DNA of 64,000 bases from Cordilura impudica (Eukaryota; Arthropoda; Insecta; Diptera; Scathophagidae). Shown here piece after piece: positions 11,529-22,863 of this stretch. The stretch spans positions 233,451,836 through 233,515,835 of the forward strand of contig OY821518.1 of assembly GCA_963682025.1 (NCBI GenBank). The letters run 5' to 3'. Every line of letters starts with the position of its first letter. Position 1 is the stretch's first letter. The notes below the pieces were generated by a model, which searched no databases, had not been told where the DNA came from, and saw nothing but the letters and a program-made list of their open reading frames with translations. Position numbers and translations under genes: made by a program.

Positions 11529-12666
11529 TATTTTAATAAAATATATTTTAATTCAAAATACACATAAATCTTGAAATGGATCTATATAGATAGATCTCAG
11601 AAGCTTTTTTAGCTTAGGTTGAAAATTAAACGTCTCAGTGTTTAGGTTTGTTCTAATACTGTTTAATTACGTCAATAATATGATATTGTTGTGAGAAACT
11701 GTGCAACATAATGATTAGTATAATATTTCGACAAACTGTTTAGTAAATATGAACTTTTGAATCATAGTCATCATCATCATCACCATGAACAACAGCATAA
11801 TCATTATTTTACATAACAACAAAAAACAATAAGTAATCCATACATATTCCTGCAATCGTAACTAATAACAATGAATACAAATTGAAAATAAGGCAAATAA
11901 AGACGAGATTAATTCAAAACAATCCGTCATTTTAAAGTGGTGCCAGTTATGCAGGCTGGTGACACTAATTACGGCGATAATGATGATGATGCAATGCAAC
12001 CATGACTTGTTATATAATAATTTGTAGAATTGTAGAGGTTATCAAACGTCATTAGGCTAAAATCGTAACTTAATTTAATGCGAATAAAAGGGAATTATTA
12101 GCAGATTCCATGAGATGTGATTAATGGACATGTTTATTTTAAGTATTAACAAATGAAAATAGGAAAAGGATAAACTGATTTTTTATAAAATTTATAAGTT
12201 GGAATTACTGATATATATATAGTTTGACTTATCTATAATATTAATAGGTAAGGCGATTTCTTGTACCCTGTGTAACTTTGTCAGTTTTTATCATATTACG
12301 ACTAAACATACCTCATTTGGAAGGTATTTATATTTAGATGTCCACCGGATTTACAGATTTGCACCGTCCCAAACATTTTTTTGCTTATTTAAAGATGCTA
12401 CTAACACATACATACATAAATTATACAATGCTGTGTGTGTGTTATTAAATTTCTTAATATGTTGGCAAAAATTGTATATGAAAAACCCTGTGTTGAATTG
12501 AAAACTAATTTTGGACATAAACCAATAACAATAATAACGCAATCGGATTTCATTATAATAATTGCATATCACAGGCCCTGTGTTGAATTGTGAGTTGCCT
12601 AAAATTAGCACACAAGTAGTTCAAATACCTCTAAGCTCTTATTTCTGTGTGTTCAACAAATAGGTA
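11529..12666. other. No gene recognised
   Basis: AT-rich sequence with a small CAT/ATC microsatellite near 11770-11785. A 15-bp word CCCTGTGTTGAATTG occurs twice near 12480 and 12580. A related stretch (CCCTGTG...GAATTG...CTAAAATTA) recurs in looser form near 60070-60150, so part of this is another dispersed repeat. No supported ORF. Confidence 0.5.
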
Positions 12667-13145
12667 TCTTATATATTAAAAGAATTTATGAATAAACTTT
12701 GCATTCAACATTTCTTTCAATATTTTTGTTCTCTCAAACCTCTATAACTAGAGTTCTAATTAACGTAGGCTGTTGACATAGATCTAAGAATTTTCAGTGG
12801 ATCAAGCTATTAACTGCTTAAATTCGTTGAGGAAAGTTATGCGTGGACAATCAACTTTACTTTTACTGTACGTTAACTTCTCTTGGCATATTTTGGCATT
12901 ACTGTACGTTAACTTATCTTGGCATATTTTGGCATTACTGTGCGTTAACTTCTCTCGGCAAATTCGTTGGGCTTGAGGAAAGTTATGCGTGGACAATCAA
13001 CTTTACTTTTACTGTACGTTAACTTCTCTTGGCATATTCTGGCATTACTGTACGTTAACTTCTCTTGGCAAATTTTTGTATTATATTATAAAAATTAATA
13101 TAATAAAATATAATATAATGCTGCGGAGCAGCAGGGGTCCCCTAG
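12667..13145 (+). mobile_element. Short non-autonomous Helitron candidate
   Basis: The 3' end at 13121-13145 has the classic Helitron layout: hairpin CTGC-GGA-GCAG, exactly 10 nt, then CTAG, followed by host T. The proposed 5' end is TCTTATATATTAAAAG at 12667, preceded by host A, giving the expected A/T insertion site. Length 479 bp, no coding capacity, internal tandem repeats. The 3' end is well supported; the 5' end is the best candidate by eye. Confidence 0.6.
12829..13075 (+). repeat. Tandem repeats inside the Helitron candidate
   Basis: A unit containing TACTGTACGTTAACTTCTCT and TGGCATATTTTGGCA recurs five times at roughly 39-bp spacing. On top of this, the segment starting GAGGAAAGTTATGCGTGGAC at 12829 is repeated at 12975, a 146-bp period. 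Several copies differ by one base. Confidence 0.85.
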
Positions 13146-14781
13146 TTTATAATGAAATAAATTTAATGAATTAAATAGATTAAGGGGGGTAAGGTTTTAA
13201 AAGTTAAAAAATTTGTACTTTCATAATTCTTTTTTGAAGATGTGAATAATGTTGGATTATTTATTTCATACACAGTTATAGCATAACAAAATAATATGAA
13301 TCTTTGAAAAAAAATTTCAATTAAAGATTTTAATAAATAAGTCCGTAACAGCGAATCTCCGGAGGCGTTGTTGTTTTGCGGCGAAGGCGCTTAAAAGGGG
13401 ACATGTTTCCTGAGGTAGTGACGAAGAGTTTTTCCATTTTTTTTTTTTTTTTGCAACATTTTGAAGTGCGAAACACGATTTTTGCTATAAAATTTCGGGA
13501 ATTTGTTGTTAAAAAAGAAAGAAAAATGGAAATTAAAAAAAACTCTTCGTGGTTACCTGATGATTTATGTGTAGATATAGTGTATAAAATTTCGATAGAA
13601 TCAGTCCAGTAGATTTTGAGTTATGATGTTCACGGACTTTGAACATTTATTTGCGAGAAAATCGATTAAAAGTTTTTTAAAAGCTGATTTATATACGATA
13701 TATCGTATGAGGCCGGTCGCTGGAAACGCTGTATCTTCTTAGGTTTTGCTCCAATTTCCTTGAAATTTCGACACAACATTCTCGACATGTTGTACATTCA
13801 GAAAGAGAAATGCCAAAAAAAAAAGTTTTAAAACTTTATCCCCTACCCCTTGAAAAAAATTGTATGAAAAAATAAAATTTCCTAAAATTTGCACTCAAAT
13901 TTCGAGGGATGGGCTATGCTAGTATCCATTAATGACCTCAGCCATCATATTTGGTATTTGAAAACTGTTAACCCTATTTACACAGACTTCACTGTGGAAA
14001 ATTTTCGGGGTCATTATCTGGGCAGTGAGAAATTCCAAGTCAGGGTGAAAGTGCAAGGCCAGTATAGTAAAAGCTCCAAAGGGTTTCTCATTTCATTATT
14101 CGTTAAAATTATAGTTAAGGCTTAAATAAATAATTTCTATTAATATATCCATGTGAAAACAGAATAAAAATTCTGATGTATGCTTGATTTAATATTAATG
14201 GTTCACGAGTTACAGTGGAAAAACTAAGCAAACAAACATAAAAATAAACAAAAAATTAAAAGACCTGAGAATATCAAACCCTTCTGAGGTTTCACTTTAC
14301 TGGCCTATTAGCTTCAGCTCAACTTGGAATTTCTCACCCCCCCCCCCCCTTCAACAGAATGCCCGGTGCACTGGCCAGTTAAAAGTTGCTTATTTGCAAA
14401 AACCACTTCAAATAGTTTTCCGTGCTTAACATACCTGCAAGTTCTTTTTTTTTTTTTTGTTTACAAAAAAAATAAGAAAAACTTCAAATGTTATTGTATA
14501 AAATGAGAAAAACTTTTTGGTTATAAATAAAAAATGCTTTTGTTAGTGTATCGTTGTTAGAAAAATATTTGATTTATGATATTTATGTAGAAATTGTGGT
14601 GATTCTTTTTTTTTTTTTTTGTTTGTTTGAGTTGTCGTATATGAAAAAGTTTGTTAACATTCAAAGGAGTCTAGTGCCTTAAAATTGTTAAAGTATCGGA
14701 AAATTTTAATTTATTTCATCAATTTCACCATATTTGATTTCAACATAAATTTGATTTTTCGACAAAATTATTCAATTTTAT
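13146..14781. other. No gene recognised; repeat-like DNA
   Basis: Contains T- and C-homopolymers (14 or more T near 13438; about 11 C at 14337) and an inverted pair CGAAGAGTTTTT / AAAAACTCTTCG at about 13423 and 13541. A stretch near 13884-13930 matches in inverted orientation the sequence next to the mariner fragment at 48090-48130 (ACTAGCATA, CTCGAAATT, GAGTGCAAATT), so it is part of a dispersed repeat. Small ORFs here (up to 78 codons) have no recognisable features. Confidence 0.5.
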
Positions 14782-15300
14782 AAGTAAACAGGAAAGAAAG
14801 TTTAAGTCGGTCTAGACTCGCTATGCGATATCATATACCATGTACCATATTTGGTATAGTCACTTATTTTTTGCAAAAACATACACAATAAATAATCAAA
14901 TAATAAAAATCTGGACAATATTTCGGTTTCAATAGATTTAAGTGAGGAATGGGAAGCAGCTTAGTTTGGGAGCTATGACTAAGAATTTTCCTGCAGAGTT
15001 AAATTTTGGACTACTGATTAATGGGTGCAATAAAGACATACAAACCCAATTTGACTGAGATCTATATGATAACTTGGATCTTATGCCAATTTATGTCGAT
15101 TTCATAGAGGTAATTTGGTAATGTGGACCGATTTTACCAATTTCAATACCATGGTCCTGTGATCGCTAAAATTTCGTCAAAGTATACCAAATTTCGTCGA
15201 AATATATTCACATTTGCGACCTACAGTTTGATTATAAGGTTTACATTGATACACAGACGGACGGACATTACGCTGTCCCGTTCTTGAATGAGAAAAATGT
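14782..15300 (-). repeat. Decayed family A repeat (A8)
   Basis: Diverged match to the 0.8-kb family A: GTCGGTCTAGAC near the left end, ATAGATTTAAGTGAGGA and GGGAAGCAGCT in the middle, and ACACAGACGGACGGACATT near 15250. The expected 5' end is lost next to repeat B1. Confidence 0.7.
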
Positions 15301-15330
15301 TTTTTCAAGCTATGCTTAAAATAATAAAAA

Positions 15331-18300
15331 AACAAGTAAGAGTGTTAAATTCGGCTGTGCGAATCTTTGATACCCTCCACCTCGGTTTCAGTATTGATAA
15401 TAAATGTAAACAAAATATTGGAAAAAGTAAACAATTTGTTAAACTTAATACCAAATTATTTCAGCAAATTCTTTGGGTTGGTTTTCGTCTTTTCTATTAT
15501 TTCGGATTTATTTCGGTGTTTGCTTTTTGCTCATCGTGGTTGCTGATTGGCATGCATTTAGGTTATATACCATTTAGGTTATATACCTATATGCATGCGT
15601 AGCCGGTTATATGACATAACTTCTCGTTTAATTTAGATTTTGCTAATTAAATAGCTCGCCCTCACCTCCATTGCAAAGGTAATGGTTGTGAAGGGTGGCT
15701 AAATGCATTAAATCGTGCTAATTGGAGGTGGATGTATAGTTTGTTTTAACTGGCCAAATAGTTCTTTATTGCGGCCATATAGGTCAGATGGAGTAACAAA
15801 ATAATAACCAAAAAAAAGCTCTCTCAACTTTTTTATTAAAATATTGCCATATATTGAAAACATAGAGAATAAATTTATAATAATAAATAATCAAATTAGG
15901 GATGCCAAACGTAAAAAACCAAATGTCGCAAACATTTTAAATAAAATAATTTGTTATCTTTATTTTCTAAAAAACTTCAAATTTTCATCCAAAAAAAATT
16001 GTGAAAAATAATATACAAATAACATTATCATCAAATTGCGTTTATTTATGTAACAATTTTTGTGTTCGCAATTCTTAAATATTATTTGACGTTTTCTAAA
16101 ATTCATTGAACTTAAATCAATATTTTCTGTAGTCCGATTCTGTAAATTTCAACGATCCGACAATCGCAAAATATATCGACAGCTATTGTTGTTTGCACTA
16201 AGGATTAAGTGATTCACTAAGTACAGACATCTTAACGACAGTCGACATCTCTATTTTTCTATTTATTTAAATTGTAAACGAGTGGCATCTCTGTCAAAAT
16301 AAGCGAAAAACACAAAGAAGAATAGAAAAAAACAAATTACTTCGTGTTTGACAGGATGATTTTATCTTTATGTTTAATATCTTTATTTTTTTTTACTAAT
16401 ATTTCTGTTTATTTATTTGAAAATGAATTAATGAATTGCTATTTAATTTTTTTATTTATATAAAAAATTTTTTTAATAAAAGCAAAATATTTTCACTATT
16501 TTATGATTTTTAATTATGTATGACGACATTTCAACCTAAAAATTTAAGCTTTCATCGATTGAATAAACAACACAAAAAATGGTTGTCGTTTAGATAACAA
16601 CAACAGCTGACTTTAACAATAGCGAATATCGTTTAGAAATTTTACTGATAATTTTGCTATTTTCTTTTTTAACGATTCGACTATCGTTAAAAGAAGTTAC
16701 TAAAAAGCTATTATGCCAATGCCAATATTTTTTTTTAAATGTAAATATTTTTTAAATGTAAACATATTTGGTGTTTTCTTTGGAATTTCAATTTGTGTTT
16801 AACGAATAAAATTTATATATTAAAGATGCAATTTATGTCTTCTAAACTTAAAATTATTATTTCCGACGTTTTGATATGATTTTCTGAAATTCAATTAATT
16901 GTAATTTATAATTGGAAATTTTTAATTCCAGTTTTTAGAATTGATATTTTCTTAAATTTGAATGGAAAATTTAAAAAGTACAATTTTGTATTTATGTAAA
17001 TAATAATGCTTTAGTAATTATAAACAATTTTTAAAAATTAGATGCAATCGCAATCAGATATTTTGTAGGTAAAGCAGAATAATAATTTTATATAACTATG
17101 TAGAACTTTTTTGAAAGCAAAAAACTCATTGATGAACTCGGTAACTCTATTTTGTAAAGACAACAAAAAGTTAATATGCCAAACTTATGTTCATATTTGT
17201 AAAAGAATAATGAAAAAACGTATGAAATAAAAGACCAGCCCGTGTATACTCTTAACATTCTTCTGTATGATATCCAGTTGAAAATATTAACATTCATGTT
17301 AAAATAGAAATAACTATTGCAAAGCTAATTAGAACAAACAAAAATTGTGGCGCCATCTACTGTGGCATAGTCACGCTGAGCAAAATGAAGTGAGACTCTG
17401 TTAATGCCAAAGAAATGTATTTTCCCCACAACAAAATATTGCAGAATTTTATGTCAATAAAATACTATACCGATTTATTTCTAACATGCAGTTTGTATTA
17501 TTTAATATGTGTATGTATGTCTACGTAAATATTACATACAAAAAATACAACATCAAACGTTATTTTTGAGTTTTTGTCTTTAAGTAAATTAATACATAAA
17601 ATTTTTTTTTGCTAAATTTACATTGTTTTTTTTTTATTGATTTTTTACTTCCTTTATATTAACTCGTAGTGTCTGCTTCTCTGCTTGTCGACAAAATTTT
17701 GGTTCGATTTTTAACCCCTTTCCCGTGACCCAATCGATCTGAAAGTTTGCATGCAGGCTCGTGGCAATTACAGAAATGATCTAGTAAATTTTTTTTAGTG
17801 ATGCCAAAACAATGGAAACTGTTAAATTTTTCTACCAGACTTGATAAAAAAAAATGTACAAAGGGTTATTTTTATTATATTATTACCACAATGACCACCA
17901 AAACAACAAGTCCAGGTAATGACAACAATACAACATTTAGAATAACAACAAGAAAAATATAGAAACAGCATATTTTTTATTTTTTTAGTTTTTCAGAGAT
18001 TTCCCTGGACCTGTTCAACCGATTTTAATGATTTTCGAAACACAAACCTTCCCACAAATTTGGTGAATCATTCTCACTGAAAATGATCACCTTAGCTATC
18101 CTATTGAGTGCGTGATCGTGACAAGAACAACATAGAAAATTATATTTTTTTCAAGACTTTTTTTAGTTCTTCATTCAAATCTCGGGCCCTAATCCACCGA
18201 TTTGGACGATTTTAAACAGCAAACTTCTCAGGATGTTAGTGAATCTTTTTTTATATCAAAGAGCAAACTAGCTGCCAGACAGACGGACAGACGGACATCG

Positions 18301-18406
18301 CTATATCAACTCCGGTTGTTATAAGGATCACAAAATTTTTTTCTAATTATTACAAACGGAATGGCAAACTTATATATACCCTCTGCACACTGGAGTGGAG
18401 GGTATA
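15331..18406 (-). mobile_element. Repeat B1, 3-kb Helentron/mini-me-like non-autonomous element
   Basis: Minus-strand 5' end at 18406: TATACCCTCCACTCC...GGGTATA hairpin. A GTCCGTCTGTCC core follows about 140 nt in. The 3' end at 15331-15365 has a palindrome of the ATTCGGC / GCCGAAT type (one arm imperfect here) followed by CTCTTACTTGTT. Length 3076 bp. It matches B3 (51343-54426) over its whole length in opposite orientation. No ORF of significance. The class assignment rests on the GTCY near-microsatellite and end hairpins, known for dipteran mini-me / DINE-1 elements. Confidence 0.75.
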
Positions 18407-18533
18407 AAAACGACATACAAATTTATTTTATGAATATATTTTATACTTAATATACAAGAAAATAAAACTTATAATTAATGACTAAAACTAAAAATTTAAA
18501 CATATTTTTGTGAACAAAATTTGACATTTCTGC

Positions 18534-18724
18534 TCATGATTTCAATCTGGTTCTAATAAGGCCATCTCTAGAAGCAGCGTTAGTTACACTTTGAGAGGCC
18601 TTTGTTACCACTTTAACACATCTTTCCATAGCTTGTGTGTGACAAGGAAAGTCAACAATTTCCAAGCTGTTATTTTTTGTCACGATTTGAAGGTCCTCAT
18701 TAGAAATATGCCGAAGAACCGGCG
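18534..18724 (-). pseudogene. U1 gene family, C-terminal part
   Basis: The minus strand continues the U1 reading frame directly across the Transib-2 target duplication: WHECRVTAPP from 22900-22864 joins VLRHISNEDLQIVTKNN here. It goes on through FPCHTQAMERCVKVVTKAS and ends RDGLIRTRLKS at the 18534 stop. The PCHTQA-ERCVK motif recurs in a protein family I remember as widespread and uncharacterised in arthropod and cnidarian genomes. I assign no function. Confidence 0.7.
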
Positions 18725-18761
18725 CACAGTGGACCATTTGACGAGAAGGCGGTCAAAAATC
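18725..18761 (+). repeat. Transib-2 left end, RSS-like
   Basis: CACAGTG, 21-bp spacer, TCAAAAATC. Preceded by the CGGCG target duplication. Confidence 0.85.
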
Positions 18762-19405
18762 TATAACTTTTGATTGGATTGGAGTTTTAATATGCGGTTT
18801 TTTATTTGTTTAGTAGGTGAGACTTTAGCTTTTAAGTTTTGCTATAAAACGTAATTCTCGGCCGAAAATAAAAAAAGTTACGGAGGGTTTAAAATTAATT
18901 TTCATTTGTAGTTGAATTTTAGTACAAAAGTAAAGTGTTAAAAGGTAAAAAAGGTTTTTTTTTAATATAATGTCTTATTTTTTCAGTTAATTTTACAAGT
19001 AATACTTTTTAACAATTTTTTAAGTTAATTTTTTCAGAAAATGCCAAACTTTGGCAAACTTTGGTAAACTCTTTAGTCCTAATGTGCACAAGGACCAAAG
19101 GTTGTTTTTTTTTTTGAAAGATTCCGAGTTAAAATATAATTTATTAAGCAGCGAACGTAAAAGTTAACTTATATTGGATCAAGATAGAGAAGTTTCAATG
19201 AAAAACTCGTATGTTTTTGATTTAGTTAAATTTTTTTTTTATTGTCTTTTTAAATATTTCTATATCAATTTTTGTGGTAAATTTATGAAATATATCAATT
19301 TTTATTGTAAATTTACAAAATATATAAATTTTTAAATCAAGAAAATTTTTTAACTATATAAAAAAAAGTGTAACTTATTGTTAGTGTAATGAAAAAGACT
19401 TTAAA

Positions 19406-21446
19406 TCAACCAATTTTAGTAAAAATTTCTTCTAAATAGCCTTGATTATCATCTTCTAGAAGTTGTTTAGCTTCTTCGTCTAATTCAATAGAGGTAGTTT
19501 TCCATTTTTGACGAATGTTGGACATATATGGATCTGAAGTGCACAACAAAATAGTGATAAGGTCTTCTTCATTATTACAACATCTGGACATTTTCCTTGT
19601 GTTGTGCTCGCGAAAGAATCTGTAGTCCTTGTTTCTTTTTTCTTGCGCTTCTTCAGATAGATCTCCTATTGGTAGCATATTGTTTTGAATTATTTGTTCC
19701 CCATGGTACAAAATTTTATGAACTGTGGATGGCATATATCTCCAAGAGTATTTTTCATTATAAAGTATAGCTGTTTTATTGGCGTACTCTCCAAATTTTT
19801 TTCATTTATATTTCTGCTGCATGCTAGAACTTGTAATATGATTTTGAATCGTCTTATTAATTCATGATCTACACCTGTGATAGATGCTGCAGTTTCCGGA
19901 TTGGAAAAAAATCTCCTTGCAGTATTTCCATCATTTGTGTTTCCTTCCCCTTGTTTTGGTTGGTCGATTACGAGGCCAAGCTGTAGATATTTTTGTTGAA
20001 TTTGTTTTTTTTGCTTTCTTTTTTCTTCATTTTCTTTGTTTTTTCTCACTGTTTCGCCTAACGGACCAAATTCCAAATCATAAGCCAATTTAAGAATATG
20101 CTCCATGAAACGTATTCTAGCATGAGGAGGGAACATTCCAAATTCGTAGGCTTCCTTAAAACTATCGTCTTCTGGTGGGGGTTGGCTTAATTGACTTGAT
20201 GTCTTTTGGCATATAATGCAGCTTGACGTTGAAGCATGTGCAACTTTTCCATCAGTCATTGTGAGACACATTTTAAAATGTACTTCAATGTCTTGGTCAT
20301 CAAATTTAAACTTTTGAACTTCTTCAGTTATGACATCTTTGCTTTCCTTTTTGAATGCAAATTTTATTGGTCTGCAATACTTTGTTGAAGAAGGAATTTC
20401 ATTTTTCCATATATCACTTTCTGTTGCTCTACTAGTTGAAGGCTCTAAGACGCTATACCTTTTTGTTAAGCGCAATGGAACGAAAGATACCATAAATAAA
20501 TTAGCATCTGATGAATTTTCGGCATTAAATTGCTTGTATTGTTTCTGACCAGAGGATCTATCACATCCGCATTTAGAAATTAAAGTAATGCTGCCATTAC
20601 CAATTTTTTTTAAATTATCAGTATCAAGCGTATTTAGCAATCGTTCTGCAGTATGTTCAAGGAGATCTTGCAATTTTATTTCTGCTGATGTTGAAGTGAC
20701 ACTAATAGCAGATTGTGAAGGTAAGCATTCTTTTTTGCCAGAAACTAAATCTCGATACTCTGGAAAAATCTGACAATTCTTTTCATTCGTTCGCGTCCGC
20801 AATTCTTTATATTGATTTTTGGTCAATTTCAAATCCAAAAATAGGGCAAACGCTTCTTCCGGCGTAAATTTCTTATCTTCAATTGGTGTCGGAATGCTTT
20901 TGAAAATCCTCTTTGTGCGCCTTGGGCTCGTTTCTACTATTTTTTCAATTATTTCAATTTTATTTTTTTTTTATTTTGGGTTGGTTGAATTTGGTGCAAA
21001 AATGAATCCTTAATAATTCTTTGAGAAATTTCTTCATTGATATTCTCCAGGTTGCGCCTTCGAGATCTTTCACTACATCCGTCAATTGGTTTTGCTGGTC
21101 GACCCTTTTTTCCGCTTTCGTTGGCAGTTGTAGATGCACTCTCAAAAATAAGTTCCTTTATTAACCAGTCTTGGTAACGTTTGTACATCTTTGCCTTGCT
21201 ATGAGAGCATTCAATGTACCGTCTTTTCAAATTCGATGCAAAATTAGTAATTTTTCCTTTGTGCATTTCAATGTCTTCTAGGTAACAATTCTTAAAGAAG
21301 TCGTTGCTCACTATGTGCAAAATTACATCGTCTACATCATTTCGTTGAAAATAAATATCTGCCAGATCTCTGTAACAGTACTTAGCCATTGCACAAATTG
21401 TAATAAATATCTGCCAGATCTCTGTAACAGTACTAAGCCATTGCAC
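19406..21446 (-). pseudogene. Transib (RAG1-like) transposase, few lesions
   Basis: Segments 21446-20949, 20838-19690 and 19735-19406 form one protein. The long middle segment (382 codons) shows ISKCGCDRSSGQKQYKQ (first Asp, though the usual C-D-G reads C-D-R), VPLRLTKR, and SSTKYCRPIKF. It then has LTMTDGKVAHASTSSCIICQ (second Asp plus a C-x2-C zinc pair), HARIRFMEHILKLAYDLEFG and GNTNDGNTARRFFSNPETA. The last segment holds STVHKILYHGEQI and MLPIGDLSEEAQEKRNKDYR with the catalytic Glu. Frameshifts lie in the T-runs at about 20950-20976 and 19795-19803. Apart from these it is close to full length (about 650 residues). The C-D-R change beside the first catalytic Asp is worth noting. The enzyme class cuts DNA at CACAGTG-type ends through hairpin intermediates. 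Confidence 0.88.
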
Positions 21447-21455
21447 AAATTGTAA
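21351..21455. repeat. 52-bp tandem duplication in Transib-2
   Basis: ATAAATATCTGCCAGATCTC...GCACAAATTGTA occurs at 21351 and again at 21403 with one clear mismatch (TACTTAGCC versus TACTAAGCC). Confidence 0.9.
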
Positions 21456-21519
21456 TGAATAATAATTGTGGAAACATTATTATAAATACTCTTTCTTGCA
21501 ATTATGTAAAATAATAATA

Positions 21520-21777
21520 CCACTTATAGAAGCATAAAAAACACACACCCTAACCCCTTTTAAAATGTGAAGCATACCTGCTCATATCTTAAAGGGCTAT
21601 GTCGCAATAGTTTTTTTTTTACCATTTACAAATTTTTATCTTTTATTACCACTTTTAGAAGCATAAAAACCCACACCCTAACCCCTTTTAAAAGGTGAAG
21701 CATACCTGCTCATATCTGAAAGGGCTATGTCGCAATAGTTTTTTTTTTACCATTTACCTGTTATTTAAATTGTTTCC
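21520..21777. repeat. 129-bp tandem duplication in Transib-2
   Basis: The block starting CCACTTATAGAAGCATAAAA at 21520 recurs at 21649. It includes ACACCCTAACCCCTTTTAAA, GAAGCATACCTGCTCATATC and GGGCTATGTCGCAATAG, with a few substitutions. Confidence 0.9.
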
Positions 21778-21899
21778 CATTTTGTCAGGTATTTAAACTA
21801 TATAACTCTAATTCAGACTATTAATGTTTTTGAAAGATATCTATGTAAATGTACCTGTAACAATTAAGCGCATTATATCTCAATCCTTTTTTATAGAAA

Positions 21900-22130
21900 T
21901 ATAACAACTCCTGACAACTCTACCGACACACAAAAAAATACACCGCGGTGCACCGGTACGACCAACTTTTGTATTCATAATACTCAGGCGGACGGACGGA
22001 CATCGTTTAATCGACTCAGAAAGTGCTTTTTGGTCGATCCGTATAATAAAAGATGGATAAAGGTGCAATATTTTTGGCAGTTACAAACATCACCTCAAAC
22101 TTAATATACCCTAACCACATAGTGGACAAC
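21900..22130 (-). repeat. Decayed family A fragment inside Transib-2
   Basis: Contains GCGGACGGACGGACATCGTT, AATCGACTCAGAAAGTG, AAAGATGGATAAAGG and CCACATAGTGG, the 5' portion of family A in reverse. It is more diverged than copies A1-A7. Confidence 0.7.
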
Positions 22131-22826
22131 TTTTGTATTTATAAATTTTGCAGAAAATATCTAACCTTGGGTCAGAAAAATTGTTCTGGTGCACACGGGC
22201 GGAAAGTGGCGGGTATATAATGGGGTATAGGAGTATAGGGGAGGGTTGGGCCTATATAAGAGTGCAAGACTTTTTCTGACTGCTTTTGACTAGCAGGAGT
22301 TATGCTCTATTAAGTAGGAGATTTTCGGAAAATTTGGACCGTTTTAAAAATTTTTTTTTTAAATTTCGGAATGACTCAGTGATTTTACATTTTTAACATT
22401 CAAAAATAAAAATTTACAAAGAAATTTTTATTTATTTTTATTTTATTTAAGCTAATTAGGCCTAACGTTTCCAATGTAAATAAAACAACCGCTTATTCCA
22501 TTTTTCCTGACGTTTCGTCAATTTTATGTTGACTTTATCAAAGGTCGTAGTAATATGAATTTGTCTTTACATTAAAATAAAAATATTTGTTACATATAAA
22601 CAAAAAACATTCAATTTAAAATAACATTTAATTACACACAACATTTAAAACACAACTTAAAAGTAATATCACAATTTTAGCAAAATACTGAGAAAGCCCA
22701 TTTTCGAAGACCCTGTTCGCTGTGATATAGTTGAGATAGAGTTGCAATTTTTTGGCTCCCAAGGTTTACTAGTATTTACTTTCAAATGAATAACATAACT
22801 TCAAAATCGGTAACAAAAAAAAAAAT

Positions 22827-22863
22827 GATTTTTGGCCGCTTTCTCAAAATATGGTCCACTGTG
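22827..22863 (-). repeat. Transib-2 right end, RSS-like
   Basis: On the minus strand from 22863: CACAGTG, 21-bp spacer, CCAAAAATC. Followed on the plus strand by the CGGCG duplication. Confidence 0.85.

Larger units (their letters stand above)
18725..22863 (-). mobile_element. Transib-2, RAG1-related DNA transposon with perfect target duplication
   Basis: The left end reads CACAGTGGACCATTTGACG. The right end, on the minus strand, reads CACAGTGGACCATATTTTGAG. Both continue GAGAA-GCGG-CAAAAATC. The 5-bp target duplication CGGCG at 18720-18724 and 22864-22868 is perfect and fits the CGNCG preference known for Transib. Removing 4139 bp plus one pentamer restores the U1 reading frame. Besides the transposase, the right half carries two tandem duplications and a decayed family A fragment. 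Confidence 0.92.

Noticed and set aside
15288..15602. 104-codon ORF with a hydrophobic C-terminal half
   Set aside because: It crosses the boundary of repeat B1 into a decayed A repeat, so it is a chance frame.
17088..17297. 69-codon minus-strand ORF in B1 as an element-encoded protein
   Set aside because: The corresponding region of B3 is interrupted, and the sequence is of low complexity.
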